Part shown: positions 47,301-58,329 of the stretch, in pieces
How positions within the stretch are numbered: the stretch's first letter is position 1
Layout: every line of letters starts with the position of its first letter
Origin: Mangifera indica
Lineage: Eukaryota; Streptophyta; Magnoliopsida; Sapindales; Anacardiaceae
Direction: 5' to 3'
Length of the DNA stretch: 64,000 bases
Assembly: GCF_011075055.1 (NCBI RefSeq)
Contig: NW_025401144.1
Coordinates: forward strand, 124,001 to 188,000
Notes under the pieces: generated by a model
What the model was told of the DNA's origin: nothing
Database searches by the model: none
The model's input: the letters and a program-made list of their open reading frames with translations, nothing else
Position numbers and translations under genes: made by a program

Positions 47301-47706
47301 ACAATAAATCGTCTTCAATTGAAAGAAGAAAACGAATGGTGGTCTTCGTCTCTCAAACATTTGTTTTCATCTCCAACGAACATGATAGAGAAGGGTGATG
47401 AGAGAGATCGAGAGAGAAAGAACGCCAACAGTTGAAAAGGAGATGGTCGCTGAAAAAGAGAAAAAAATCTTAAAAAGAAATGATAACTTTTTCAACCTTG
47501 GGTGGGATGAAATTATTAAAATTTTAAATTAAATAGAAAAAAATGTGATTAATTTTTAGATTTTTTAATATTTTTAATTAAATAACATTTTTACATTTAA
47601 CCTAAATAGTGAATTTTAACAAAATGGTAGGACTTTGGGCTTTTTAAACTTCATATAGTGAAACTGTCATTTCAGCAGACCTTGGGTGAGAATTAGTCTT
47701 TTGCCC
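47301..47706. mobile_element. Truncated MULE-like element (one terminus only)
   Basis: The right terminus CTTGGGTGAGAATTAGTCTT ending TTGCCC matches the ends of the neighbouring elements. GACGAAG-type inner sequence lies near 47340-47355. The left arm is missing. Confidence 0.6.
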
Positions 47707-47977
47707 ATATCATTATGCATAATGGGAGGAAATTGAAATTTCACCAAGTGTCAAGGGGTTGTTGAGATTTTACTATGCATAAAAAATTCACTATGTGCAT
47801 TGCCTATTGGGGGTTTATCGTAATATAATTAAATGCATATTATGAAATTTGTATTATGCATACTAGGCTAATTGAAATATTTACTAAAAGTAGTAACAGG
47901 TAATTGAAAATTTGAGTATGTATTGGGGTTATCAAACTTTTGACTATGCTTAATTTAGGTAATTAATTTTTTTTTTT

Positions 47978-48840
47978 GGGAAAAGGACTATTTCTCACCC
48001 AAATTTTAGCCCAATCTCAAAATCACACCTACGAGAGATTAAAAACCCAAACTCCCACCCATGAGCAAACTACCGTCTAAATTTTTAGTTAGAGACAAGG
48101 GTAAAATCGTTATTTTATCTATAAAAATTAAAACTTCAAAATATTTGTCATTTTCCCCCTCCAAGTTTTAAGAACTAACACTTCAACCTATTCTTAAAGT
48201 TTGAAAAGTTTAGATTTCACCCCTAGAGTTTGCTTCCTTCTCCAGCCACCACCGACGGTTGACTCTTTCTACCGATCTCTCTTCTTCGGCTATAAAGGAT
48301 GATGAAGGACGAACCTTCGTTGTTTAGATTTGGACGATGAAGTATCATCCAGATTTAAAAGAACAAACGAAGGACGACGCTTCATCTTCCTTCGTCGTCG
48401 CATCTAGATGACATGAAGAGCGACGAAAAACGATGAAGTGTCGTCTTTTGTCATCTAGGTTGTGCGACAAAGAAATATCTCTTCGTCGTACTACCATTGT
48501 AGCACCAAGAGAAGGAGGTGAAACTACTGTTTTTGAAAGTTATGAGGGGTGGCTGAGCTTTGATAAATATGGAAACCCTAGGTTTGAGGGTGAAAATATT
48601 ACTTTTCAAAATTTAAAAACTTTAAGTAAACGTAAAATGTTAATTTCTAAAACCTAGAGAGATGAGAAGTAATAAACTTTATAACTTTTAATATAAATAA
48701 TAAAATAACTATTTTACCCCTCCTTTTAACTAAAAAAATTAACAAAAGTTTGATCATAGGTGAGAGTTTGAGTTTTTCATCTTCCGTGATTGTGGGTTTG
48801 AAATTAGGCTAAAATTTGGGTGGAAAATAGTCTTTTTCCC
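47978..48840. mobile_element. MULE-like element with about 50-bp or longer terminal inverted repeats
   Basis: The left end GGGAAAAGGACTATTTCTCA and the inverted right end GGGAAAAAGACTATTTTCCA continue alike through CCCAAATTTTAGCC and beyond. The flanks are runs of T (9 left, 8 of 9 right), which fits a 9-bp target duplication but is weak evidence because of low complexity. The centre has CGACGAAG/CTTCGTCG motifs that can fold back. Confidence 0.75.
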
Positions 48841-49972
48841 TTTTTTTTAACTAACCTTAGTGTTATGCAACACCTATTTACCCTTATATGTGCTCAAAAT
48901 TTTTAATATATATATATATTTTTGATAATCGGGGGCTCTATTTATATTTATTAGATAAATAAACTCAAGACATAATAATCAAACCTATGATTACTATATT
49001 AAATAAGTCAAAGTTTTATAAATGTGACAGAAACTTGAATTCATATTTTCACTTTAAAAGTTCTAATACTCCTCTATTTTTGTTAACCTTGAGGTCAAAA
49101 TTTTTAATATTTCACACAACATTTTTTGTCTTTTTTAATACATGTTTGATTTTTTGTTTTATCGGGTATTAGCCAAAGTTTCTATTTTCTTCTTCTATAA
49201 TGTAGCATTGGGTTAGGAAAAGAAAAACTAGGATTGGACAGACTTAATTAATTCAATGATTGAATAATTATTAATTTCTCGCCACTTTCAAAGGTCAGAT
49301 GCCAAGACCAGGATGCAATGACCCAGATTCACATGAGGGTTAATGCCCATAAGAAAATGTTTCCTCCTAGAGACATGTTTTAGGGCTCAGAGGAGTCAAG
49401 ATTTAACATATACTTCTCATTCATTACTATCACTTGAGAATAGTTGAGGAAACCCTAATTTTACTTTTGTGTTGTTGAGGGTTGAACATTTTTGGAAACA
49501 TTCATACCGTGATTGAATGTTACATGTGTTACTATAGTGACCTTAAAGTACTTGAACCATTTTACTGTTTCAATTGGTTTGAAAAATAAATCAAACTTTT
49601 TTTGTAAATTCGATTTAAATTTGAATTAAACTTTAAACTGAACATAATAGAATCAAGATAAATTACACCAAATTGATTTAAAGTGAACCGTATAAAATAC
49701 GAGTTGGAAACATTAAAGAATCTTAAACAATGATAATATCAATAAAAAAAATATTTTTTTAAATATATAAATAATATATTATTATTTAATTAAATATTTT
49801 TAAATTAATAATAAAATAATATTTAATCATTATTATTATTTTAGGGTTACTGTAATATACATGTGGATTATTAATATGTGTGTTCACGCCCAGATTCCAG
49901 TGCCCTCACCCGTCACTTCAACCATATAATTCACCATTTTCGCACACAAACCAACTGAAAACAGCCACCGCC

Positions 49973-51802
49973 ATGGGAGTAGCCAACAACATAACAGCAA
50001 TTCTAAACTTCATAGCCTTTTTAAGCTCCATCCCCATCATAGCTTCCGGCATCTGGTTAGCCTCCAAGCCCGACAACGAGTGCATCGATCTTTTCCGCTG
50101 GCCAGTGGTCATCCTCGGATTCCTCATCCTCCTCGTCTCTCTCTGTGGCTTCGTCGGAGCCTACTGGTACAAGGAGACTCTTTTGGCCTTCTATCTCTGC
50201 TGCATGGCCATCCTCATAGGCCTCCTCCTCATTCTCCTGGTTTTTGCGTTCATTGTAACGAGACCTGATGGCAGCTACGCCGTCCCCGGCAGAGGCTACA
50301 GGGACTACAGGCTTGATGGGTTCTCCCCATGGCTGAGGGATCACGTTGTCGACTCCAAAGATTGGAACAAAATTCGAGCTTGTCTCAGTGAAACTGATAT
50401 CTGTTCTAAACTTAACCAAGAATATGTCACCTCCGATCAGTTCTTCAGGGCCAATATCTCTCCTCTTCAGGTTTTTTCACCTTCTCTCTGTTGCTCCTCT
50501 CCTTTTTGTATTACTTTATGCATGATTCCAACAACCCAAAATCACTTTCCCTTTACTCAGTTTTAGAATTTCAGCCATGATGTAGCATTAATTTTTAGAA
50601 CACTTAGTTATTCTTCATGATGATACTAGAAAACTCAGAATTTGTTCTCACTAAAAAGCATAATCTTGATGTAATGTGGCGCATCATCACTGGTTGACAT
50701 CACGACTTGGGAGGTAAACGAACATGATTCCTTCTCTTCGTGATTAGCAGGACCCACTTCTTCATGTTTAAAAATTGTATTAGCAATGCGACTTGTATAT
50801 ACAAGCTTATATATGTTGACTATATAAAATAAATATATAAATAATATATTATAATATAATTAAATTTTATTTTTGATTTAAAATCATTTAATTACATAAT
50901 AATATATTATTTATGTATCTATTTTATATATTTAAAAAATATATATATAATTCTATAAAAACTATATTAAAATTTACTATTTTACGGGTATTTTTATTTT
51001 TTAAACCTTATATGTTATGGTACATGTAACTAATTTAGGTAGAGTATCTTTTTCTTGTTTTTAAAATATGGTCTGGACTGGAGAGTATTTGAATCCCATC
51101 CTTCGCACCCTTTTCTGGGCTTTGAGTAAAAATCTTCCTTGATGATAGCTTTAACTCACTTTGATTCAACAAGAAATCACATCATCAGATACTGTCAATG
51201 GCTGTGGGGTATATGCATTATCTGAGATGATGGAAATTTGTACACATCTATCATGAGGCCAAGAAAGTTTGTGCCAATACAGTGAGTGACTACCCACTCA
51301 ATTGTTATCAGAAAATTATAGAATTCAGGCCGGTTAAAGTGATCAACTAGTCAACAATTAAGGTCATTGCTTTGTCTTTATTGCAAAAGATAAAATCTCT
51401 AGTTATGGTTGCCAGCTTTGGCATGCATATCAAGACACAGTTTGGTGGAGTGCTTTTAATATTATTTCCCCTTTTTCTGGTGTGATACAGTCAGGATGTT
51501 GTAAGCCTCCAACAGTTTGTGGTTTCAGCTATGTGAACCCAACACTGTGGCTGAACCCAGTTAATCCAATGGCTGATACAGACTGCTATCTGTGGAACAA
51601 TGACCAAGCCCAGCTCTGCTACAATTGCAATTCCTGCAAAGCTGGTCTGTTGGGCAACCTGAGACAAGAATGGAGGAAAGCCAACATAATTCTGATTGTG
51701 GCAGTTGTAGTGCTGATATGGGTCTATCTGATTGCCTGCAGTGCCTTCAGAAATGCCCAAACTGAAGACCTCTTCCGCAAATACAAACAGGGCCGTGGTT
51801 AA
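49973..51802 (+). CDS. TET2: Tetraspanin (TET2-like)
   Basis: Two exons, 49973-50470 and 51491-51802, join in phase 0 to 269 residues. Four membrane segments lie near 10-30, 46-66, 76-100 and 231-252. The large extracellular loop between the third and fourth holds the plant tetraspanin GCCKPP motif (168-173), which begins the second exon's product, and further Cys pairs (LCYNCNSCKAG). Tetraspanins organise plasma-membrane and exosome-like microdomains. The wording of the loops (SKPDNEC, VTRPDGSY, AQTEDLFRKYKQG) matches Arabidopsis TET2 as I know it. I chose the ATG at 49973 because relatives start MGVANN/MALANN; the longer in-frame start at 49880 would add an untypical 31-residue leader. Confidence 0.94.
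50800..50975. repeat. Palindromic AT-rich MITE-like repeat in the TET2 intron
   Basis: TATATAAATAATATATTATA and its inverted partner TAATATATTATTTATGTA flank the core TTTTATTTTTGATTTAAAAT. Confidence 0.6.
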
Positions 51803-51813
51803 CCTTTTTTTAT

Positions 51814-51935
51814 TTTATATATAAATAAGTCACACGTGATATGTTATCTTATAATTAAATATTATTTTTATAATTATTTAACTACATGATGACTTATATA
51901 TTTATTTATATATTAAAAAATGAGTATGTATAATT
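51814..51935. repeat. Palindromic AT-rich MITE-like repeat in the TET2 3' flank
   Basis: It starts 12 bases after the stop codon and so probably lies in the 3' untranslated region. ATATATAAATAAGTCACACG pairs loosely with the inverted GATGACTTATATATTTATTT. Confidence 0.55.
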
Positions 51936-52002
51936 TGATTGTAAATCACTTCTCCAATCACATCTCACTTGTCAATTTGAAGGTTTTGTGAGTTTTTTGT
52001 TT

Positions 52003-52145
52003 AAAATACACATTTTTGAGTATATAATTAAATATACAGATAATATATCATTATACAATTAAATATTATTTTATTTTTAATTTAAAATAATTTAATCACA
52101 TAATAATATGTTTCTTATAAACTTAATTATGTATATATAAATTTA
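52003..52145. repeat. Palindromic AT-rich MITE-like repeat
   Basis: TACACATTTTTGAGTATATA begins the left arm; the core TTTTATTTTTAATTTAAAAT and the arm TAATCACATAATAATATG follow, ending TTAATTATGTATATATAA. Confidence 0.65.
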
Positions 52146-53660
52146 TTGTTTTTGCTGCTTATCCTCCGGAGAAAAAGGTTTTGTCAGTAGTGTATGTATA
52201 TTTATATTCCTTTATTCTGCTCTATCTAAATGGATGGACAGACTTTTAGAATTGAAATTTGAGATTGTTAAAGTGAGCAGAGAATCTTATCAACTTGAAA
52301 TTCTTCCATGGGAGATTAGTGGTCACTGGTCATTGCAGATTGGCAATTTGTTGCAAAGAATATGTAGCCGCTTGTGCTTGCTTGCACGCACAAGGGGGAA
52401 GGAAAGGGACGTTTAGGATCTGGGAAATGAGTATTTAATTGAAAAGGCACCGCCCTCACCGACCGAATGAGAAGGGTCAAGCACTCAAGCGTTTCTCAAT
52501 AAAAATACAAGAACTGCACTGTTATGGTGGTGTCCATCCTATGAATATTTAATTAAATATTTAAAATATTTAATATTTTTAATAAAATATGATTTGTACT
52601 TAATTTTAAATATTTAATTAAATGTATATATAAATTAAATAATTAAATAAAAATTAGATTCAAACTATAAGATAAACCCAAACTCTGACCGATCCGAAAA
52701 ATTGGTGTTGGAGCTGGACTTGTCAGAACTATGTCTTTTTCATACTATAAACATAATTAAAGTGAAGAAATATCCACATTAATTGGTCTTGAAGATACTT
52801 AAAAAGACTTCGAAATCTCCCATCATAATTAATGCGAGGTAATGCTCACATTAATTGGTCTTGGGAACAAGCCAAAGCACTCTTAAAATCTTCACTTTTT
52901 TTAAATTAAAAACGATCAGTACGTGAACGCGCTGCCGGTGCAGAAACAAATTGATGCTGAGCAGCTTGTTTCCGCTTCTCAAAGCGTAGGTTCAAGCTAG
53001 ACCGGTTGCCCATTGGGTCATCTTTTCTGGAAAGTCCGGCCATTCTCTATCTTTAACCTTCTTATCTCACTTTTTGACTTTTTTGCCCATACCTACCCTT
53101 GCGCCATTATTTGTAGATGACCCAACTAACATTGGCAAAATAGTACCATCGTAAATGAAGCCGCGAGCTGAATTGAAGGCCCATTCTTATTGTCTTATTC
53201 ATCTTCTGCAGTCACCATCGAGCTGGCACACCAAAGCAAAAACCGTCCAATTTTATTTTATTTTTAATTCTTTTAGTTATTATTGTTTTACCCTAAATTA
53301 TAGGATCATGCCAAGCTTCACATCTCATTCTCAAAGACACTTAGTTAAAGAGAAAACGGATTGATTTGATTTCGCTTAAGCCGAAAATGAAATTAGATAA
53401 ACTCATAAATTATACAAAACTAGGTTTTATTGGTTTTGATATATTTTTCAGGTTGATAGATTTTTTTTTTTAAAGTTTTTCTTTAATCTTTAAACGTTAA
53501 CCGTTAATCAATGACTTCAACACGCAAATGTCCTTATGTTTATCTCACAAACATTTCCATACGGTATCTCTAAGTCTAGGTCTAATCTAATTATACTAGC
53601 AACTTTCTTCTTAATCATACTCTAATTACTGTCAATCATTCCTTCAGACTTATTATCCTC

Positions 53661-54150
53661 TACTACCTTATATTACCCTAGTTAAAGTAACAAATCTAAA
53701 ACCATACTTTCATAACATAAAAGTACTCTTGCATTAAACGATGAATCTTAAACTTAAATATGGGGATATTTTGAGATACCTGTTTCATGCAAACCAAGCC
53801 TTAAATTCTGTAAATATAAATATATATATCCGCCTTCGAGTTTATAATGAAATCCATTCAGACACAATACAAGGTGTTGACATGAGTTATTTTCACGACC
53901 TTATTTGTCCGCTACATTTCTTTTAGAAGATAAGAATTACTATACAATTTTTGTGTGGAGAAGAAGAACAGAAAACTTCTTCTGAAGGCAAGAATTATCC
54001 TTTAATACCTTATATAACCCTAGTTAAAGTAATAAATCTAAAACCATACTTTCATAACATAAAATACTCTTCCATCAAACAATGAATCTCAAACTTAAAC
54101 ATGGTAATATTTTGAGATACCTATTTCATGCAAACCAACCCTTGAATTCC
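53661..54150. repeat. 145-bp direct repeat pair
   Basis: The copies at 53661-53808 and 54006-54150 share CCCTAGTTAAAGTAA, ACCATACTTTCATAACATAA and TTTTGAGATACCT in the same order, with scattered differences. About 200 bp separate them. Confidence 0.75.
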
Positions 54151-54239
54151 TTTTTTAATTCAAGTTCTTTCCAATCAATAAAACCCTCGTAAGAATTAAG
54201 TTCTTCCTTATCAACGAAGTTTCAAGAATTTTCGCTTTG

Positions 54240-54252
54240 ATACCAAATGTTG
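54240..54252 (-). mobile_element. Copia primer-binding-site-like motif next to LTR-like sequence
   Basis: On the minus strand TTTGGTATCAAAGC follows a CA-ending AT-rich stretch, the usual junction of a 5' LTR and initiator-Met primer-binding site. No coding sequence follows, so only a remnant is possible. Confidence 0.4.
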
Positions 54253-56457
54253 AAAACACAACACCAAACCCATAAATAATAATGCAAGCCAAAAATTTAA
54301 AAAAAAAAAAGATCTCTCAAAAATATACTTAAATTTGGTTTTGCTATCCCCAAGTCAATCAACTCTAAAATTCTAATCAACTAACAAGTCAATCTTTCTA
54401 ATTGTGGGAGAAAACTCATAAAACTTTTTGCACTATTGGACTATTTATAAAGAGAAACTCTGTAAAGAAAAGAAGTGCAATTTATTCTTTACTCAGTTCC
54501 ACTTGTCAAATTCCAAACTATGGTATTTTAAGGCTAAATTCCTTGACCCTAATCTTGTCAACATTTCATCTTGATGCTTTGTTTGCAGCCATTTCTGAAA
54601 CATCTACAATTTTCACCGCATTCAGTTCGTAATCCTTCAAAAGCTTTTTGGCATCAATTCCTTCGACTTTCCCCACAAAAGTCAAGTTGACCAGGCCAAC
54701 ACTAAATTTCATGATTGTCCACCTTTAAGTCTTGTAATCATAAAGAAGAGATTGTTATCCTTAATTTGTCCAATCTTATGAGTGGGAAGTCTTCCTTAAT
54801 TTCATAGAATCTTGTAGAAAGAAATTTGATTCCTTAATTATTCCTATCCAACAATATAGAAGAATAGGAGGGATAAAAAGAAAGAAAAGAAAGAAAGAAA
54901 GAAAAAAGTGGTAATTGAGTGAAACAAAGAAAAAAAAATCTAATTTTTTTTTCTATATTATAATTAAGATTTAAAATTAAAAAGAATCATCCTTTTCCCT
55001 TTACAATTAATGATACCAAAAAAATTGGATCAAAAGTGATAAAGTATTATTTTTAAATTTAAAAAAAAGTTATTTTTTAGTCTACCAAATATTAATTATT
55101 AATATGTGGGAAGCATTCATACATAGTGCCAACCATATTAAAAAGGAAAGTAGATGATAAAATAATATATGAATACTACTTGGAATTGTAATGGATTCCA
55201 CATGAGCCAATATAAGTAGTGATCATTTAGGTAAGAACAACTTTCAAGCATCTTATCCTTAAATTTAATTTCTAAAACTTTTACTAGACAATATCTTATC
55301 CTCAAAGTTAAAACAGTTCATGCATCCCACTTGGTTGCTCTTCAAGCTCTCTTTGGACTTTGTGGTTAAAATCCCTTCAAACTTAATATTTGAAATTCTT
55401 TCAAGTTTTAATAATAGGTATAGATGTGCATCTCTTGATATGAGCAAACAAACAAGTATAAGATGAATAAAAGAAACATACACATAGAAAAATGACAAAA
55501 CAAAGTTTTTTTGGGTAAATAAAGGTACACATAAACAAAGAGAGCAAAAGCCCCAAAAGAAGACTTAAGAACAACCTAAATTCGACCTATCAATGAGTAG
55601 TTAACACAAACAATCTATAACTAGACAAGGGTTATAAAAAACTAATTTATATCATCTTTTTTTGAAGAGTTATCAAAGTTTTTACAATGATAGAGTTCAA
55701 GAGAAGAATCAGACCTGACCTATGTCTATTATACTTAACAAAAAGTGAGCATGTAGGCTTGTCTAATTAGTATATGATAGAACAAAGTTGCACTTGATAA
55801 AAAATGGATCCAACAAAATAGCACTAAAATTAGTGTAAAGATACGAGAAAATTCAAATTCAATCGCGCATAAAAAAGAAAACTAGTTTAAATATCTAAGA
55901 AGAGCAAAACAAATGATGGCACATGCAAAGAATCATAATAGTACACCTTGACGACAAATAATTAAATTTAAATATAATCAAAATAAGTTATCAGAGCTAA
56001 TTAAATGAATCACCCAATTCAAGTGTTCACATATGGACATATATGTACACACCACAAATTCATTAGAACAAACAAATATTCCAAACTTGTCAAACATATT
56101 GACAATTTCTAATGACTTCTAGTCCAAAATCCTAATCTCCACATCACCTAGAGTTCTATTCCATCACACCTTTCTTATAGATAAAGTGTCCCTTATCAAA
56201 CCATCTAAAATGATCAATCAGAAAAGGTAAATTCATGAGAGTTGAACAAAGAAAGTTTAACCCAACACATCTTCTTTATAATTTATTTCACCTAACCATC
56301 CATTCAACCTCTCTCTTGTACACAAACTTAAATATAAGGATAACTTGGTATTAAAAAAAAAAAGAAAAGGATTTGAGATTGTTTTCCAAATAGGAGATTT
56401 AACAAAGCTAATTCCTCATCTTCAAGGAATTACTCCTGCATAAACAAAAAGGCCGAT

Positions 56458-56580
56458 ACTATAGTATATATTTTTAAGTACATAACTGATGTGTCATCAT
56501 ATAATTATATGTTATTTTATCATTAATAAAGTTAATTCAAAATCTCTCAATCATCTGATGATACATCAATTGTGTAAGAC
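56458..56580. repeat. Palindromic AT-rich MITE-like repeat (diverged)
   Basis: AGTATATATTTTTAAGTACATA, then TGTCATCATATAATTATATG and an inverted TCATCTGATGATACATCA fit the family loosely. Confidence 0.45.
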
Positions 56581-56885
56581 TGAATTTGACTCAATCTGTA
56601 TAGAATCAAACTTGAACTTATCGAGTTCGATTTAAAAGAGCTTGAGCTCGAATTAAGCTTTTAACTTAATTCGTTATTAAAATAATATTATTTTAATGTA
56701 TATGGGTTAAAACAATATCGTTTTGTATTAAATTTTTTAAATTCGTGAGCTTGACGAGCGGTATATCCCAAAACTCAAGTTTGAAAATATTAAACTTTTA
56801 GGTTCGAACTAAACGCGTTTTAGACTTATTAGAGCCAAACTTGATTTTAAACTCGAATAAGTTTAATTCAAATTTAACCCTATAA
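56575..56885. mobile_element. Diverged relative of the MITE at 33292-33599
   Basis: It repeats the GAGCTTGAGCTCGAATT, AAACAATATCGTTTTGT and AACTCGAATAAGTTTAATTC themes of that MITE, but the ends have decayed and no target duplication is visible. Confidence 0.5.
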
Positions 56886-57699
56886 TCATATATTTAAAAA
56901 TATATATACAAAATTTTATTGAAACAAAAATTTATCAACAAAGGATTAGGATGTTTGATGTAATAATTTTGGTGATGGATGGACCATTTGAAACCCCATA
57001 TCTGCAAAGATTGTTAGGTGGGTAAAAAGAAGTGGTCCATGTGCATGATAAAATAATATTAATTGTCTAGTTTTATTGCATATGGAATTAGCGATCAAAG
57101 TCTCATTTCCATCTATAATCAATGCACCATTTAATTAGTAAAAGGTCACGTTTTCCATTTTAAAATCACTTGTACAGATCCAGTCGACATTACTTGTTTG
57201 GAGAGTTCAGTTTAGACCGGTAACTTGGAAGGATATGATTGGATATTATATTTATACATAATGACTTCTTCGTGATTGTATCAATTATACAGGATAAGAT
57301 AAATCTCAGATTCAGTAATCATTCTTATAATCACTTAATTAAATAAGTTAAAAATTTAATTTAATATTTTTGAAAAATATGGGGGTTTGTGATTTGTTTC
57401 CATTGAGAATACAACCCTTTTAAGTAAATAAATAAAAAGAAATAAGAAATAAGTTGTAAAAAACTTCAAAAATAAAAATTAAAGTCTCTTCCTTAAAAGA
57501 AAGAAATGGTTGAATTTCCATTGTCGCTGGCATCATGGTTTTAAAAGTTAGGTCAAATCAATCAATTCGACTTATGTAAAATTAAACTGGATTGTTTAAA
57601 TAGTTGGATGAAATAGAAACTTAGATGTAACCCAATCAACAAAAAAAAAAAAATGATTTTTTTAAATTAAGTATTAGTATTTTATTTATCAACTTTCAA

Positions 57700-57875
57700 T
57701 ATTTATGTCATCATATTAAGTTATTAAATTATATGTTTAATTATTAATTATATAAATTTGTTTTAAATAATAATATTTTATTATTTAATTAAATAATTTT
57801 AAATTAAAAATAAAATAATATATAACCAAATAATAATATATCATTGTCTATATATAAAATTTAATTTTATTATAT
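57700..57875. repeat. Palindromic AT-rich MITE-like repeat
   Basis: The core TTTTAAATTAAAAATAAAAT and the arms TAATATTTTATTATTTAATT and CAAATAATAATATATCATTG fit the family. A half copy follows at about 58030-58080. Confidence 0.55.
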
Positions 57876-58250
57876 ATTTAAATAATTAATTAACCTAACT
57901 ATCGATCAAACTATTTGACAATTTGTTGAACTGAACTTTACTCTTTTATGGGTCTAGTTCAACCCTAGAAACATTATTTGTACACATCGCATCTATACTT
58001 TGTTTTAATTTAAATTTAAAAAAAAAGTGTTATATGTATAATTTTTATACATAAATAATATATTATTATATGATTAAAGGTTAAAAATTTAAAAAATATT
58101 TAATTTTATAATAATTTATAATAATTTATATTGGTTAAGAAATTGATAAATTCCTAATCACAACATTAAAATATTTAATTAATTATTAAGCTGTCTTTAT
58201 TCAAACCTCCTATTCTTATGAATCATAATTAATTTTAAATGTTTTTTTCC

Positions 58251-58257
58251 TATAAAT
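58251..58257 (+). promoter_or_regulatory. TATA box of the cytidine deaminase gene
   Basis: TATAAAT stands 73-79 bases before the ATG, a normal distance for a leader of about 45 bases. The leader is CT-rich (58262-58326). Confidence 0.6.
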
Positions 58258-58329
58258 AATTCCAATTTCCATTGCCTTTCTCGGCCTCTACTCTCCCCAG
58301 ACTCATCTCATCTTCTTCCCCAAATCCAA

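Larger units (their letters stand above)
45027..49972. other. Transposon cluster and AT-rich intergenic region between FANCE and TET2
   Basis: The FANCE promoter lies at the left edge, with a GC-rich patch at 45150-45172. From 45.8 to 48.8 kb the sequence is almost wholly MULE-like and Tourist-like elements, listed separately. From 48.85 to 49.97 kb it is AT-rich, with a diverged palindromic repeat at 49740-49830. Frames such as 46254-46487 and 48433-48657 lie inside the elements and are not genes. Confidence 0.6.
51803..58329. other. Gene-poor region between TET2 and cytidine deaminase
   Basis: No gene is supported. The region holds palindromic AT-rich repeats, a 145-bp direct repeat pair, a copia primer-binding-site-like motif with AT-rich LTR-like sequence, a GAAA microsatellite at about 54880-54906, and a diverged MITE at 56575-56885. 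Open frames such as 52234-52416, 53741-53926 and 54402-54632 match nothing I know. The deaminase promoter is at the right end. Confidence 0.5.

Noticed and set aside
49880..49972. Upstream in-frame ATG of the tetraspanin gene
   Set aside because: The added leader is Pro/Phe/His-rich and unlike any tetraspanin N-terminus; the ATG at 49973 has a good context and matches relatives.
50057..50419. A 120-codon minus-strand open frame
   Set aside because: It is a shadow of tetraspanin exon 1; its acidic, low-complexity protein reflects the hydrophobic codons opposite.
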